This document shows positions 9,746 to 20,036 of a DNA stretch of 64,000 bases, one piece after another. Source of the DNA: Clostridium beijerinckii (GTDB lineage Bacteria > Bacillota > Clostridia > Clostridiales > Clostridiaceae); contig NZ_CP144906.1 in assembly GCF_036699995.1 (NCBI RefSeq), positions 5,157,001-5,221,000 on the forward strand. Direction: 5' to 3'. The stretch's first letter is position 1. Every line of letters begins with the position of its first letter. Both the position numbers and the translations under genes were made by a program. Below the pieces are notes generated by a model. The model worked only from the letters and a program-made list of their open reading frames with translations, was not told the DNA's origin and did not search any database.

Positions 9746-10468
9746 TTATAAAACTTTAGATAAAAAGTCTATTGTACGTGGGTTCTTAGGATTCTTAAAT
9801 ACTTCCTCTGGAGTTCCAGATTCTAATATTTTTCCTTCATCCATAAACAATATTCTATCTCCAACTTCTCTTGCAAATCCCATTTCGTGTGTAACAACTA
9901 CCATTGTCATACCTTCCTTTGCAAGATCTTTCATAACATTTAGAACTTCTCCAACCATTTCAGGGTCTAAAGCAGATGTTGGTTCATCGAATAACATAAC
10001 ATCTGGCTGCATAGCTAAAGCTCTAGCTATTGCAATTCTTTGCTTTTGTCCACCTGATAATGATGATGGGTAAGCATTTATTTTATCTATCAAACCAACC
10101 TTATTTAATAAGTTTTCTGCTATATTTTTAGCTTCATCTTTAGAGATTCCTTTTACTTTAATAGGAGCTAGGCATATATTTTCGCATACTGTTTTATGAG
10201 GAAATAAATTAAATTGTTGGAATACCATCCCCATTTTTTCTCTCATCTTATCTATATTAGTTGCCTTTGATGTTATATCCTTATCTTCAAAAGTGATTTG
10301 TCCAGATGTAGGAGTTTCCAATAAGTTAAGACATCTTAAAAATGTACTTTTTCCTGATCCAGAAGGTCCAATTACAACTACAACTTCACCTTTGCTGATA
10401 TGCTCATCTATTCCTTTTAACACCTTATTTTTTCCAAAGCTTTTATGTAAATCTTTAACGTATATCAC
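9746..10468 (-). CDS. Polar amino acid ABC transporter, ATP-binding protein
   Basis: ATPase subunit of an importer of the glutamine/histidine/arginine/cystine class. It is 240 residues long, typical for GlnQ-like subunits. Visible motifs are Walker [10 protein letters not shown] (34-42), the Q-loop VFQQFNLF, signature LSGGQKQR, Walker [14 protein letters not shown] and the H-loop VTHEMGFA. The start is GTG at 10468, behind GGAGG; the gene overlaps the 3' end of the permease gene by 14 bp, so translation is probably coupled. It completes an operon with the permease and the binding protein upstream. Substrate cannot be read from the ATPase. Confidence 0.92.
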   Translation of the reverse strand: MIYVKDLHKSFGKNKVLKGIDEHISKGEVVVVIGPSGSGKSTFLRCLNLLETPTSGQITFEDKDITSKATNIDKMREKMGMVFQQFNLFPHKTVCENICLAPIKVKGISKDEAKNIAENLLNKVGLIDKINAYPSSLSGGQKQRIAIARALAMQPDVMLFDEPTSALDPEMVGEVLNVMKDLAKEGMTMVVVTHEMGFAREVGDRILFMDEGKILESGTPEEVFKNPKNPRTIDFLSKVL

Positions 10469-11114
10469 TTGCTTTCATCCTCCTTTCAACATAACCTAAA
10501 CATCTTGTCAAAGTGAAAGTTAAAACAAAGTAAACTACTGCTGCTACAATTATTGGTTCTAATCCTAAAGCTGTATTTCCTCTTACAATACTTGCATTGT
10601 ACATAAGTTCTGCAACACCTATAACAGAAACCATTGATGATTCTTTTATTACAGAAATAAATTCATTTCCAAGAGCAGGTAATATATTCTTAAATGCTTG
10701 TGGGATTATAACATGAACCATTGCTAATCCTTGATTCATTCCTAAGCTTCTAGCTGCTTCCATTTGACCTTTGTCCACTGCTTCGATTCCAGCTCTTATT
10801 ATTTCAGATATATATGCTGCTGAGTTTAATGCTAAAGCTATTGATCCAACAGTCATATCAGGCATATCTATTCCTATAAGTTTAGGTAACCCTATATAGA
10901 TTATATAGATTTGAACTAGAAGTGGAGTACCTCTTACAAATTCTACATAAGCTGTTGCTATATAACTTATTGGTTTAAATTTTGAACGCCTTAAAAGAGT
11001 TAATGCAAGACCTAAGATTGTACCAAATAGCACTGCAAAAAATGCTAATACAATAGTAATTTCTGCACCTTTTAAATAATATTCAGAGTATTTTCCTAAA
11101 AATGTAAAATTCAA
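10455..11114 (-). CDS. Polar amino acid ABC transporter, permease protein
   Basis: Membrane subunit of a HisMQ/GlnP-type importer, 219 residues. It has about five membrane segments. The EAA loop that docks the ATPase is seen as [23 protein letters not shown]. The start is TTG at 11114, with GGAGGG eight bases upstream. It overlaps the downstream ATPase gene. About 730 bp of noncoding DNA separate it from the binding-protein gene on the same strand, which is unusual for such operons and includes candidate structured RNAs. One permease gene implies a homodimeric channel. Confidence 0.92.
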   Translation of the reverse strand: MNFTFLGKYSEYYLKGAEITIVLAFFAVLFGTILGLALTLLRRSKFKPISYIATAYVEFVRGTPLLVQIYIIYIGLPKLIGIDMPDMTVGSIALALNSAAYISEIIRAGIEAVDKGQMEAARSLGMNQGLAMVHVIIPQAFKNILPALGNEFISVIKESSMVSVIGVAELMYNASIVRGNTALGLEPIIVAAVVYFVLTFTLTRCLGYVERRMKASDIR

Positions 11115-11134
11115 TATTTTCCCTCCTAGTTCTT

Positions 11135-11335
11135 TATCTGATGTCTACCCACTGTAATACTCTCACAATATATGAAACTCCTCTTCCTAAAGTCAGATGA
11201 GTAAGCGATTCACACTAAATCATAGATTTAGGTTCCCTGCTTAAGTGATAGATAACAGTGACACGACCCTATATAAGTTCAACTAATATCCAGCTAAGGA
11301 CTCCCCCAATCTGAATCAAGTTTCACTTAATAATA
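11135..11335 (-). ncRNA. Candidate structured RNA in the leader of the ABC permease gene
   Basis: Read on the minus strand, this segment has several self-complementary elements. TTAAGTGA near its 5' end pairs with TCACTTAA about 90 nt later. A local hairpin CTAAATC/GATTTAG follows. CACTGT pairs with ACAGTG over a distance, and ATCTGA pairs with TCAGAT near the 3' end. Short G-rich blocks (TTGGGGGAGTCC, AGCAGGGAACC) look like conserved RNA core sequence. It ends about 20 bases before the permease start. It does not match the T-box, S-box, L-box, glycine or c-di-GMP consensus as I know them. Class and function unknown. Confidence 0.45.
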
Positions 11336-11440
11336 CACATATAATAAAATAATCACTAATTTTTAATTATAAGACATTATCCGATAATTTTCAACTGTTG
11401 TTAATTTCCAATATAAAAATAATTTTAAATATATATATTG

Positions 11441-11527
11441 CAAAAATAATCCTTCATCATAATTCTAAAAATATTACAAGAATTTTAACCGTAATTGTGA
11501 ATTGTGAAATGTACATTGTGAATTGTA
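11441..11527 (+). repeat. Dispersed intergenic repeat, copy R1a
   Basis: About 86 bp that recur in inverse orientation at 27252-27336, with roughly ten differences. The shared core contains CCTTCATCATAATTCTAAAA and an end made of AATTGTGAATTGTG and ACATTGTGAATTG motifs. It contains no reading frame and lies between the two candidate RNAs of the ABC operon. Confidence 0.7.
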
Positions 11528-11589
11528 ACATATATATCTAATACTCAAAAAAATAACAAGCTATGATGTAAATATATTTTGCATCCCAC

Positions 11590-11748
11590 TATACTGGTAT
11601 CTATTACCCCATAGTTTCTATATGCTAAAACTTTCATTACTTAGTACAAGGTAACACTTTTCAGATGAAACTCTCTTTATCACCTGATTTCAGTTAAACT
11701 CATACCCACAAGGGGTACAAAGTGATTTTAAATAATTTTCATGAAGGA
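11590..11748 (-). ncRNA. Candidate structured RNA downstream of the ABC binding-protein gene
   Basis: On the minus strand a closing helix CACTTT/AAAGTG encloses two hairpins: TACCC-TTGT-GGGTA, and TCAGGTGA paired with TCATCTGA. A further helix TTACC/GGGTAA follows about 45 nt later, with AGTTT/GAAACT inside it. The layout resembles a multibranched riboswitch or regulatory RNA rather than a simple terminator. It begins about 100 bases after the binding-protein stop codon. No known class recognised. Confidence 0.4.
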
Positions 11749-11845
11749 ATAAATCGCATTATCTAAATTCACCTTGTCAATAACAAAATATATACTACAT
11801 CTCTAACTCGTTATTTTCTATAGTATTTCTTAGTGTCAAACAATA

Positions 11846-12682
11846 TTAGTCTACTAATTTATTTACATCTACTACAAATTGGTTTATCTTATCTTCATCT
11901 TTTAATCTCTTTATTGTCTTATTAACTTGCTCTAATAAATCAGTTGAACCTTTTTTCATAGCTACAGCGGATCCGCCGTTTGGATCTGTAACCTCTAATT
12001 TATCTGCAATTGCGATACCTTCGTTCTTTTCAACATTTATTTTTGCAACTGGCTGTTCAGCTAAAACCGCATCAACTTTATTGTTCTTTAAATCTAACAT
12101 TAAATCAGTAACTTTGTCCAATGACTTAATATTTGCTGCATCGAAGTTATCCTTTGCTATACCTTCTTGTATTGAGCCTTTTTGTACTCCGATTTTCTTT
12201 CCTTTTAAATCTTCAATTTTAGTTATTCCAGATTCATCACCTGATCTAAGTACAAATCTATGTGTTGCATTATAATATATGTCTGAGAAATCTGCATTTT
12301 GTTTTCTTTCGTCTGTTGGAGTCATACCTGCAAATACCATATCTATTTTATCTGATTGAAGTGCTACTAGCAATCCATCAAAAGCCATATCTTTTATTTC
12401 AAGTTCTACTCCTAAATCTTTTGCCATTTCTTTTGCAATTTCAATATCAAATCCAACTATTTGATCTTTTCCATCTATTTCTTTATGGAATTCATATGGT
12501 GGATAATCTGCACTTGTTCCTATTACAAGCTTACCTTTTGATTTTATTGCCTGTAATGCAGAAGCATTACTGCTTGTGTTTTCTTTGTTTCCTTTAGTGC
12601 TGTTTCCACAGCCTACCATACCTATTGCAATAACCGATGCTGCTGCAATAGCAACTAATTTTTTTACTATACCAACTTTCAT
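11846..12682 (-). CDS. Polar amino acid ABC transporter, substrate-binding lipoprotein
   Basis: Extracytoplasmic binding protein (SBP_bac_3 type, 278 residues), anchored to the membrane by a lipid on Cys25. The N-terminus is a charged, hydrophobic signal ending in the lipobox MVGC. The mature part shows the family motif GTSADYPPYEF and the ligand-site segment DFSDIYY. The start is ATG at 12682, eight bases after GGAGG; an upstream TTG is part of that ribosome site. It has a consensus promoter. It is strikingly similar to the binding protein at 34650-35483, evidently by duplication. With the permease and ATPase downstream it forms an importer, probably for a polar amino acid. Confidence 0.9.
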   Translation of the reverse strand: MKVGIVKKLVAIAAASVIAIGMVGCGNSTKGNKENTSSNASALQAIKSKGKLVIGTSADYPPYEFHKEIDGKDQIVGFDIEIAKEMAKDLGVELEIKDMAFDGLLVALQSDKIDMVFAGMTPTDERKQNADFSDIYYNATHRFVLRSGDESGITKIEDLKGKKIGVQKGSIQEGIAKDNFDAANIKSLDKVTDLMLDLKNNKVDAVLAEQPVAKINVEKNEGIAIADKLEVTDPNGGSAVAMKKGSTDLLEQVNKTIKRLKDEDKINQFVVDVNKLVD

Positions 12683-12723
12683 TATTAATACCTCCAAAAC
12701 TTTTCTCTACTAACGATAGCATA

Positions 12724-12752
12724 ATTATACACACTTTTTTATATTTACTCAA
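12724..12752 (-). promoter_or_regulatory. Sigma-A promoter of the ABC transporter operon
   Basis: On the minus strand, TTGAGT (12747-12752) and TATAAT (12724-12729) are separated by exactly 17 bases, 42 bp before the start codon. The rest of the 12683-13220 gap is AT-rich, with the helD terminator at its far end and no gene. Confidence 0.7.
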
Positions 12753-13039
12753 TAGAAATATGATAAAAAGTTTAATTATTATTCATTAAAATTAAATTTA
12801 TCCTCATTACTTATTATATATTTAAATATGTATTTTATGTATTGGAAATAGTTATATTTATTAGTATTATAAGGCTTATAAGCTTGCTTTAAGCGTTTTT
12901 TAACCATTTTAAAATTATAAAAAAATTTTATTTAGTATTTCCATAATTTAAAATTCACAAAAAATTATGAAATTTTATTCTCATTAAATTTATATTATAA
13001 TTTTTCACTTTGCATACTTTATGAAAAATTATTCACATA

Positions 13040-13081
13040 ATAAAAGCGGCACCATCATAAATATCATATTATCGGTGCCGC
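13040..13081 (-). terminator. Terminator of the HelD gene
   Basis: GC-rich arms GCGGCACC (13046-13053) and GGTGCCGC (13074-13081) are followed on the minus strand by TTTTATTA. Confidence 0.75.
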
Positions 13082-13220
13082 CTACTTATTATTTAAAATT
13101 GCTATCTAGTTTAGTATATAAGTTCCAGATAGAATAACTCATTCTATATAAAATTATTTGCTTTATATAGCCTTATGGCTTAAGATAGTAAGCCCTGAAA
13201 GTTAGGTTTTTATAATATAA

Positions 13221-15395
13221 TTATATTAAATACTTAACTGCAGATAACCTGTGCAACGCCCTGGTACACATTATATATTTAACTAACGGTTCGATCTCTT
13301 CACTTTCTACTATTATAACTCCATCAAATTCTAATCCTTTTGCCAAATAAGCTGGTAGAAGTACTTTTCCACCCTTATACATAATATCATCATTATCTAA
13401 ACTTTGAATATTTATCTTTTCTTTAATAACATGAGAGAATTTATTCAATTCATTTTTATCCTTAAAAATTACTGCAATATTCTCGTATCCCTCTTCTTCA
13501 TAATCTTCAATTAATGATATTATTGTATCAACAAATTCCTCATTATTAGAAACTTCTTCTTCAATGACAGCTTCTCCTTTTCTAACCAAAGGAACAATCT
13601 TATCTTTATCCAAGAATTTATTTGAATATTCCATTATCTCTTGAGTTGATCTGTAACTCTTATTTAGCTCATACTTTGTAATTTCCACATTAAGATCTTT
13701 AAATACATCATCAAGGTGAAGCATTGCAGGTTCTTCGCTAGTTGTTATTAATCTCTGATTTGAATCACCAACAATTGTATAGCTCTTACACCCTGTCATT
13801 TCTTTAATTATTTCAAATTGAATGAAACTATAATCTTGTGCTTCATCAATTACAATATGCTTTATCTCATTTTTTACTTTTATCCCTTTTAACTTAATCA
13901 TTAAATACAGTATTCCAGATAAATCCATATAACTTAGTCTTTCTTTATTTTCATTTAAAGCTTCTTTATTAAGATTATCTAATTCATTAATATAGTCTTT
14001 ATCATTATCTAAATTAATAATTCTCTTATAAATATCTATTACTGGTTCGTACTTAATCCAAGTATCTAGTTCATCACGAGATTTCATAACCGCTCTTACA
14101 ATTTCTCTTATCTTAATTCTTTTTAAATATTCTAGATTATTTTTTTCTATTTCAAGTTCCTTCTCTGATAAGCTGCTAATTTTTTCTTTAAACTCAGCAT
14201 TTATCTTATAAACTTCTTCATCTCTCTTATCTTTTATTTTAGATATTAGTATTCTTTTTATTTTCTCACTTCTTCTAAACAAAGGCATATCCTTATAATA
14301 ATTTGTAAACAGCTCCTCTATCTCTTTAGTTGTAACAATCTCTTCTTTCATAAATCGAATTGGTTGTATCTTAAAATATTCCTTATTTAAAATTTCTAAA
14401 TTAGAATTTAATAAATCAACAAATGCCTTGGAACTCTTATATCTATATTCTTCTAAAGTATCTTCTTTTCCATTCATAGCATCTTCAATATAGCTACCGA
14501 AGCTCTTTATATTTTCATATTTTAAATTAATTTCTTTCTTCGCAAAATTTTCAAAGGTTGTTTGCTTAATATTACTTTCTCCAAGTGAAGGCAATACTTG
14601 AGCTATATAATCCATAAAAACATCATTAGGTCCAAAGATTAGTACCTTATCTCCAAATTGTTTTCTAAAATTGTATAGTAAGTATGATATTCTATGAAGT
14701 GCGATAGTTGTCTTTCCAGAACCAGCAACCCCATTTACAACGACTATTTTATTTCTATCCTCTCTTATGATCTCATCTTGTTCCTTTTGAATAGTCATTA
14801 CTATATCTTTCAATTTATCTGATGAATTATCTGTTAGAACCATTTGTAGTATTTCATCTTTAACATCTATTGCTGAATCAAATACTCCCTTTAACTGGCC
14901 TTTCTTAATTACAAGTTGCTTTCTCGATAATATGTCTACTTCTACTTCTCCTGAAGGTGGATTATAACTTGATTTACCAAGAGTTCCTTTATAAAAAAGT
15001 GATGCAATAGGTGCTCTCCAATCAACAATTAATGGTTCAAAACTATTTTCTAGCGTCAATCCATATCTACCCACATACATATCTTCTGGAATGTCTTCTC
15101 CTTCTTTAAATGAAACCTTTCCGAAATAAGGTATTTCCTTAAGCTTTGTAAATTCCATAAGCCTTTTGTCAATTGTTCTATAAGCTTCTTCCTTTACATA
15201 ATTTTCGTGATCAAAATAATCTATAATCTGGTCTTCATCATCTTTATATTCCTCAACGTATTTTTTTCTAGCCTCAAGGATATAGTTTGTGACATTCTTT
15301 CTTTTTTCTAAATACTTTAAAATTTCTTTATTTAGAATTTCTAAGATTTCACTTAACTTTTCCTCTTCTCTTATAAAATCTACTTGTTTGCTCAA
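13221..15395 (-). CDS. helD: HelD-like UvrD/Rep family helicase, RNA polymerase recycling factor
   Basis: A 724-residue superfamily 1 ATPase. In Bacillus, HelD binds RNA polymerase and releases stalled complexes. The N-terminal 90 residues or so are a charged helical region, expected to form the coiled-coil arm that enters the polymerase secondary channel. Walker A GVAGSGKTT is at 222-230. A HelD-specific insertion follows, then Walker B VIDEAQDYS, the GDSNQRL motif and the C-terminal LAKGLEFDGVIV and CTRALHRL motifs of UvrD-like enzymes. The start is TTG at 15395, preceded by AGGGGG. The length and N-terminal arm favour HelD over PcrA or UvrD. Monocistronic with its own terminator. Confidence 0.88.
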   Translation of the reverse strand: MSKQVDFIREEEKLSEILEILNKEILKYLEKRKNVTNYILEARKKYVEEYKDDEDQIIDYFDHENYVKEEAYRTIDKRLMEFTKLKEIPYFGKVSFKEGEDIPEDMYVGRYGLTLENSFEPLIVDWRAPIASLFYKGTLGKSSYNPPSGEVEVDILSRKQLVIKKGQLKGVFDSAIDVKDEILQMVLTDNSSDKLKDIVMTIQKEQDEIIREDRNKIVVVNGVAGSGKTTIALHRISYLLYNFRKQFGDKVLIFGPNDVFMDYIAQVLPSLGESNIKQTTFENFAKKEINLKYENIKSFGSYIEDAMNGKEDTLEEYRYKSSKAFVDLLNSNLEILNKEYFKIQPIRFMKEEIVTTKEIEELFTNYYKDMPLFRRSEKIKRILISKIKDKRDEEVYKINAEFKEKISSLSEKELEIEKNNLEYLKRIKIREIVRAVMKSRDELDTWIKYEPVIDIYKRIINLDNDKDYINELDNLNKEALNENKERLSYMDLSGILYLMIKLKGIKVKNEIKHIVIDEAQDYSFIQFEIIKEMTGCKSYTIVGDSNQRLITTSEEPAMLHLDDVFKDLNVEITKYELNKSYRSTQEIMEYSNKFLDKDKIVPLVRKGEAVIEEEVSNNEEFVDTIISLIEDYEEEGYENIAVIFKDKNELNKFSHVIKEKINIQSLDNDDIMYKGGKVLLPAYLAKGLEFDGVIIVESEEIEPLVKYIMCTRALHRLSAVKYLI

Positions 15396-15682
15396 TATTG
15401 TGACCCCCTTAGATCAATAGGCAGTTAATTCATCACCTTGAATTATTATATAAGGCGATTAACTACCAATAACTAATCTTTTATTTCTTCCTGTGAAATA
15501 TTATTATACCCTTATGCCAATATTTTCACACAAATTCCATGAATTTTGTATTGTTAATTATACATTTAAACTATAAAATGCACAATGTATGGCTAAAAAC
15601 TCTTTTTAGGTTTTATTCCTCCACTGTGCATTAAATACTATATTTACATTTTTATAGTTCTCTATTTCTAAAATATTATTTT

Positions 15683-15708
15683 ATGAAGAGCCGATGGCTT
15701 TTCTTCAT
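15683..15708 (-). terminator. Weak terminator-like hairpin after ftsH
   Basis: GAAGAGCC and GGCTTTTCTTC pair across a GAT loop with a small bulge, about 45 bp beyond the ftsH stop; the T tract is poor. Two further inverted repeats lie in the 15396-15751 gap: AGTTAAT/ATTAACT (15423-15464) and AATGCACA/TGTGCATT (15577-15631). No gene is visible there. Confidence 0.45.
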
Positions 15709-15751
15709 TAACTTATCACTTGAAACTTGCCACTAATGTCAACTTGTTTCT

Positions 15752-17884
15752 TTAAATATTATCAGTTTCAGAATTCTTTTTATCAGATTCCTCTTCTTTA
15801 GATATAAATCTATCATCATTAATATTTTCAGCTGCGCCCTCTGCCTTAGCATCACTTTCCATAATTACAGATGTTTGATTACTTGTTATTAATTCTGATC
15901 TACCTAAATCTCGAAAATCTCTTTGTGAATTTTCAGGCTTATCATCTATAACAATATCTAAAGCATGCTTTTTAGCTCTTCTTTCTGCTAACTCTTTTAC
16001 TCTCTTTTCGTTCTCTGATTTTTCCTTTTCTTTTTCTTCCTTCATTTCAGGATATTTTTCATAGACTAAATCAAAGAATTCTTCTCCAAATATTGTTTCT
16101 TTCTCTAAAAGTACTTCTGAAATTTTATCTAATAAATCTCTATTATCTCTAAGAATTTGTCTAGCATTTGCATGAGCCTGCTTTATTATTCTTAGTGTTT
16201 CTTCATCTAAAATAGTCGAAGTCTCTTCGCTACAGTTTCTAACAGCTCTACCATCTAAATATCTATTTTGCACTGATTCTAGAGCCATCATATCAAATCT
16301 ATCACTCATTCCGTAAATAGAAACCATGCTTCTAGCTTGTTGAGTTGCTCTTTCTATATCATTTGAAGCTCCTGTAGAAACTAAATCAAATACTTCCTCT
16401 TCAGCAGATCTACCACCAAGCATTACAGTAATTTGATTTATTAATTCTTCTCTAGATGTCAAATATTTTTCTTCTTCTGGTAATTGCATAGTATAACCTA
16501 ATGCTCCCATAGTTCTAGGTACTATTGTTATTTTATGTACAGGATCTGCTCCTTTAAGCATCGCTGCAACAAGTGCATGCCCAACTTCATGGAATGCAAC
16601 AACTTCTCTTTCCTTAGGTGATAGAATTCTATCTTTCTTTTCTTTACCTGCAATTATAACCTCAACGGCTTCTCTTAAGTCCTCTTGAAGAACTGTTTTT
16701 CTTCTTCTTCTTACAGCTCTTAAAGCACCTTCATTAATGATATTCGCAAGATCGGCCCCTACAGCACCTGGAGTACTCTTAGCTATTTCAGCTAAATCCA
16801 CATCAGGTCCTAGCATTACATTCTTTGCATGAACATGAAGTATAGCTTCTCTTCCTTTAAAGTCTGGCCTATCAACTATAACTCTTCTATCAAATCTACC
16901 TGGTCTTAAAAGAGCCTTATCAAGTATTTCTGGTCTATTTGTAGCTCCAAGTAAAACTACACCTTTAGATGAATCAAATCCATCCATTTCAGAAAGTAAT
17001 TGATTTAAAGTTTGTTCTCTTTCATCGTTACTTTGCATTTGATTATCTCTGCTCTTACCAATTGCATCAATTTCATCTATAAAAATAATACATGGAGCTT
17101 TAGCTACTGCATCTTTGAATAATTCTCTTACTCTTGATGCTCCAACTCCAACGAACATTTCAACAAAACTTGAACCTGAAAGCGAGAAAAATGGGACTCT
17201 TGCTTCTCCTGCAACTGCTTTTGCAATAAGAGTCTTTCCTGTTCCCGGAGGTCCTACAAGTAAAACACCTTTAGGTAATTTAGCTCCAATTTCAGTATAT
17301 TTAGCTGGCGCATTTAAGAAATCTATTACTTCTTTTAAGGATTCTTTAGCTTCTTCCTGACCTGCCACATCATCAAAAGTCACTTTTATTTCACTTTCCA
17401 TGTAGACCTTAGCGTTATTTTTACCGATGCCCATGACACCGCCTCCGCCTCCGCCCATCTTAGAGAATAAAAATCTCCACATGAAGAATATAAGAACCAT
17501 AGGCAATATCCAAGTAAGGAGAATATTCATCATTGGTGATTCTTTAGGATTTTTACCTGTAAAATCAATACCAGCTGCATTAAGCTTAGTTATTAATGTT
17601 TCATCCTTTACATTTGCTGTATACAAAGTTTTTCCTTTGTACTCTTCATTATCTTCACTTGGCGTTATTAATAAGTTTTCTGTAGTTATAGTAACTTTAG
17701 AGATCTCTTTATTATCAAGCAATCTTAGAAATTCGTTATAAGTAATCTCTTTTGTTGTAGCTTCTTCTCTTGCATAATTAAACGCCATCAAAAATGCAAA
17801 AGCTATTAAAAAATAAGTAATTGCTATAGTAAAAGAATTCTTATTTTTGTTATTCTTTTTATTACCATTATTATTATTCTGCAT
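15752..17884 (-). CDS. ftsH: ATP-dependent zinc metalloprotease FtsH
   Basis: Membrane-bound AAA+ protease that degrades misfolded membrane proteins and regulators. It is 710 residues long. After an Asn/Lys-rich start there is a membrane helix at about 19-37, an extracytoplasmic domain, and a second helix at about 120-141. A Gly-rich linker follows. The AAA module has Walker A GPPGTGKT (211-218), Walker [10 protein letters not shown] and the SRH segment [19 protein letters not shown]. The M41 protease domain carries the zinc motif HEVGH. The C-terminal 100 residues or so are an acidic, charged extension longer than in Escherichia coli. A DUF3006 gene and two signal peptidase genes lie upstream on the same strand, so it sits in a membrane-protein quality-control neighbourhood. 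Confidence 0.96.
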   Translation of the reverse strand: MQNNNNGNKKNNKNKNSFTIAITYFLIAFAFLMAFNYAREEATTKEITYNEFLRLLDNKEISKVTITTENLLITPSEDNEEYKGKTLYTANVKDETLITKLNAAGIDFTGKNPKESPMMNILLTWILPMVLIFFMWRFLFSKMGGGGGGVMGIGKNNAKVYMESEIKVTFDDVAGQEEAKESLKEVIDFLNAPAKYTEIGAKLPKGVLLVGPPGTGKTLIAKAVAGEARVPFFSLSGSSFVEMFVGVGASRVRELFKDAVAKAPCIIFIDEIDAIGKSRDNQMQSNDEREQTLNQLLSEMDGFDSSKGVVLLGATNRPEILDKALLRPGRFDRRVIVDRPDFKGREAILHVHAKNVMLGPDVDLAEIAKSTPGAVGADLANIINEGALRAVRRRRKTVLQEDLREAVEVIIAGKEKKDRILSPKEREVVAFHEVGHALVAAMLKGADPVHKITIVPRTMGALGYTMQLPEEEKYLTSREELINQITVMLGGRSAEEEVFDLVSTGASNDIERATQQARSMVSIYGMSDRFDMMALESVQNRYLDGRAVRNCSEETSTILDEETLRIIKQAHANARQILRDNRDLLDKISEVLLEKETIFGEEFFDLVYEKYPEMKEEKEKEKSENEKRVKELAERRAKKHALDIVIDDKPENSQRDFRDLGRSELITSNQTSVIMESDAKAEGAAENINDDRFISKEEESDKKNSETDNI

Positions 17885-18093
17885 CTAATCACCTTCCCAT
17901 TATATTTATTAATCATTATGTCCAATACTGTACTACTTTTATATTCATCAATTTCCTATATAAGTAACACAATTTCAGACAATATAGCATTTCATTTACC
18001 TTTTCACCTTTGTTACAAGTTAGGCTAAATATCAAACTTAATTATATCTGAATTGATTTTAAATTTATATTTTATTAATATTCATAAATCAGC

Positions 18094-18318
18094 TCATTCT
18101 TCCCACATATCTTTCATCTTATTATCTATTTGTTTTTTGCGAATTTCTGTGGACTTTTTATCTACTTTAAAATATTTATTATCTATATTAATTAAAATAT
18201 CTCCTTCTTTAAAATCCCCTGTAACATTCCTAATAGATATTTTATCTATATCCCCATTTTCCTTTTCAATTATAACATAATTTCCTTCTACTCTATCTAT
18301 TATATACTTTTCACTCAC
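18094..18318 (-). CDS. DUF3006 family small protein
   Basis: A 74-residue cytosolic protein. It begins with KYIIDRVEGNYVIIEKENGD, the typical DUF3006 opening, a small beta-rich fold. A charged helical tail follows. The start is GTG at 18318, eight bases after AGAGG. These proteins often sit next to secreted metallo-hydrolases or membrane proteins in Firmicutes, but their role is unknown. Here it lies between ftsH and two signal peptidase genes on the same strand. Confidence 0.75.
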   Translation of the reverse strand: MSEKYIIDRVEGNYVIIEKENGDIDKISIRNVTGDFKEGDILINIDNKYFKVDKKSTEIRKKQIDNKMKDMWEE

Positions 18319-18525
18319 TTAGCATCCTCTTTTCACAGTATAAATTAATTCCAAGAATAGTGAATAGCTTACTTAGAGAGCGAACGCAAGTAAGTTTTCC
18401 TCTAATCACCTAAATTATACAGTATATCTATGAAAATATCACCAATAACTCTTAGTAATCACTAAAAAATAACAAGTGAGCTTGCTAGTCTATCTTGCAC
18501 CATATTATATTCTTAAGTCTTACTA

Positions 18526-19191
18526 TTAATTTAAGCTTCCAAAATCTTTAAATGGATAGAATTTTAATACAGCTCTTCCTTCTATATTTGAGGCATCTAT
18601 ATATGGATTAATCCATCTTCTTGCATCATTTGATCGGCTCCTATTATCTCCTAAAAAGAAAAACTTATTTTCAGGCACATCGAAAACCCCATCAAAATTT
18701 TCATTATTTTTTACATAATCTTCTTTAATATCTGATCCATTTACAGTAACAGTACCGCTGTGTATTTCAATGTGATCTCCCGGAAGACCTATAACTCTTT
18801 TTATAAGAACCTCATCAAGTTCCTTTGAATAGAATACTGCTATATCTCCTCTATTAATCCTACTAGTGTCATAAATTCTAGTTACTATTAATTTATCACC
18901 AATATTTAAAGTAGGAACCATTGATTCACTAGGTATATATACGGTGTAAATCAAAAATTTATTTATTAAAAAAGCCATTCCTATAGCTGCTATTATAGGA
19001 ATTATCCACTCTCTAAAGAAAGTGCTTTCAAACGAAAAACTTCCTATAATATTTTTATTAGATAGCAATTCTTTATTCTTTTTTTTGTCTAATTTTTTCT
19101 TTAGAAAATCGTTATCTGACCTATTAGTGATGTTATCAGAACAATTTAAATCTATGTCCTTTGATTCCATTACATAATCATTTTCATTCAT
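18526..19191 (-). CDS. lepB: Type I signal peptidase (longer paralogue)
   Basis: Membrane serine protease that removes signal peptides from exported proteins. 221 residues. A roughly 65-residue charged cytoplasmic N-terminus is followed by one membrane helix, then the catalytic Ser motif YIPSESMVPTL. The Lys of the Ser/Lys dyad lies in IKRVIGLPGD, and the conserved GDNRSRSNDAR box follows. The start is ATG at 19191, preceded by GGGAG; an upstream in-frame start would overlap that site. It is the second of two adjacent signal peptidase genes; the long N-terminus is what sets it apart. Confidence 0.92.
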   Translation of the reverse strand: MNENDYVMESKDIDLNCSDNITNRSDNDFLKKKLDKKKNKELLSNKNIIGSFSFESTFFREWIIPIIAAIGMAFLINKFLIYTVYIPSESMVPTLNIGDKLIVTRIYDTSRINRGDIAVFYSKELDEVLIKRVIGLPGDHIEIHSGTVTVNGSDIKEDYVKNNENFDGVFDVPENKFFFLGDNRSRSNDARRWINPYIDASNIEGRAVLKFYPFKDFGSLN

Positions 19192-19275
19192 TAAATGTTC
19201 TCCCTTTTGCAAGATTCGTTTATCTTATACCACATACTAAGTATTATTCACACTTTGTAAAAAATTTAACTCATA

Positions 19276-19830
19276 TTATTTTAATATCTCAAAATCTTTT
19301 ATAGGATAATACTTTATTTGAGCCTTTCCTTCTATATATGATTCATCAACGTAAGGATCTTTCCAATACCTAGAATCATCTGAGTTAGCTCTATTATCAC
19401 CTAAGAAGAAATACTTATTGTCTGGTACTTTGAAATCTCCATTATATATCTCGTTATTTTTCACATAGTCTTCCTTGAGCTCCTGACCGTTTCTATAAAC
19501 AACACCATTTTTAATTTCTATTGTATCTCCCGGAAGTCCTATTAATCTTTTTATTAAAATCTCACCCTTAAATTCGTCATTTTTAAATAATACAATATCT
19601 CCTTCTTTTAAATTTTTAGGATTATGCACCCTAGTTACTATCAATCTATCTTTAACTTCTAATGTTGGAATCATAGATCCACTTGTAATCCAAACACCGT
19701 ATCCCACAAAATTCCATACAAGAAGCGCTATGCAAAGAACAACTGCAATATCAATTATCCATTCATTTAATATGGACTTCTTTTTTTCTTTTTTATCTGC
19801 TACAATTTCATCTTCGTTATTTTCTGCCAC
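19276..19830 (-). CDS. lepB: Type I signal peptidase (shorter paralogue)
   Basis: A second signal peptidase, 184 residues, with the same architecture: a short charged N-terminus, one membrane helix, catalytic Ser in WITSGSMIPTL, Lys in IKRLIGLPGD, and GDNRANSDDSR. The best start is GTG at 19830, seven bases after GGAGG. The ATG 30 bases further upstream would place that ribosome site inside the gene. It lies 84 bp upstream of its paralogue on the same strand. Tandem copies are common in Firmicutes with heavy export, and their substrate sets can differ. Confidence 0.92.
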   Translation of the reverse strand: MAENNEDEIVADKKEKKKSILNEWIIDIAVVLCIALLVWNFVGYGVWITSGSMIPTLEVKDRLIVTRVHNPKNLKEGDIVLFKNDEFKGEILIKRLIGLPGDTIEIKNGVVYRNGQELKEDYVKNNEIYNGDFKVPDNKYFFLGDNRANSDDSRYWKDPYVDESYIEGKAQIKYYPIKDFEILK

Positions 19831-20036
19831 AATATTACCTCCATGTCCCATATTACACATAATTTTTCATTAATACCCCATTTTTTCATAATCCTTAATT
19901 ATATAAATCATTTCACTTAAAAAATTCTTGGTTGCGCTTCGCGCTTTTTTCTAATGTGCATATTTTAATATGCTATATTAGTATAACATATTTTACTATC
20001 TAAAATATTTATAAGATGTTAATTTTATAACAAAAA

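Noticed and set aside
11135..11335. T-box or S-box leader for the ABC permease
   Set aside because: I find neither the GNUGGNACCGCG antiterminator motif nor the S-box core; left as unassigned structured RNA.
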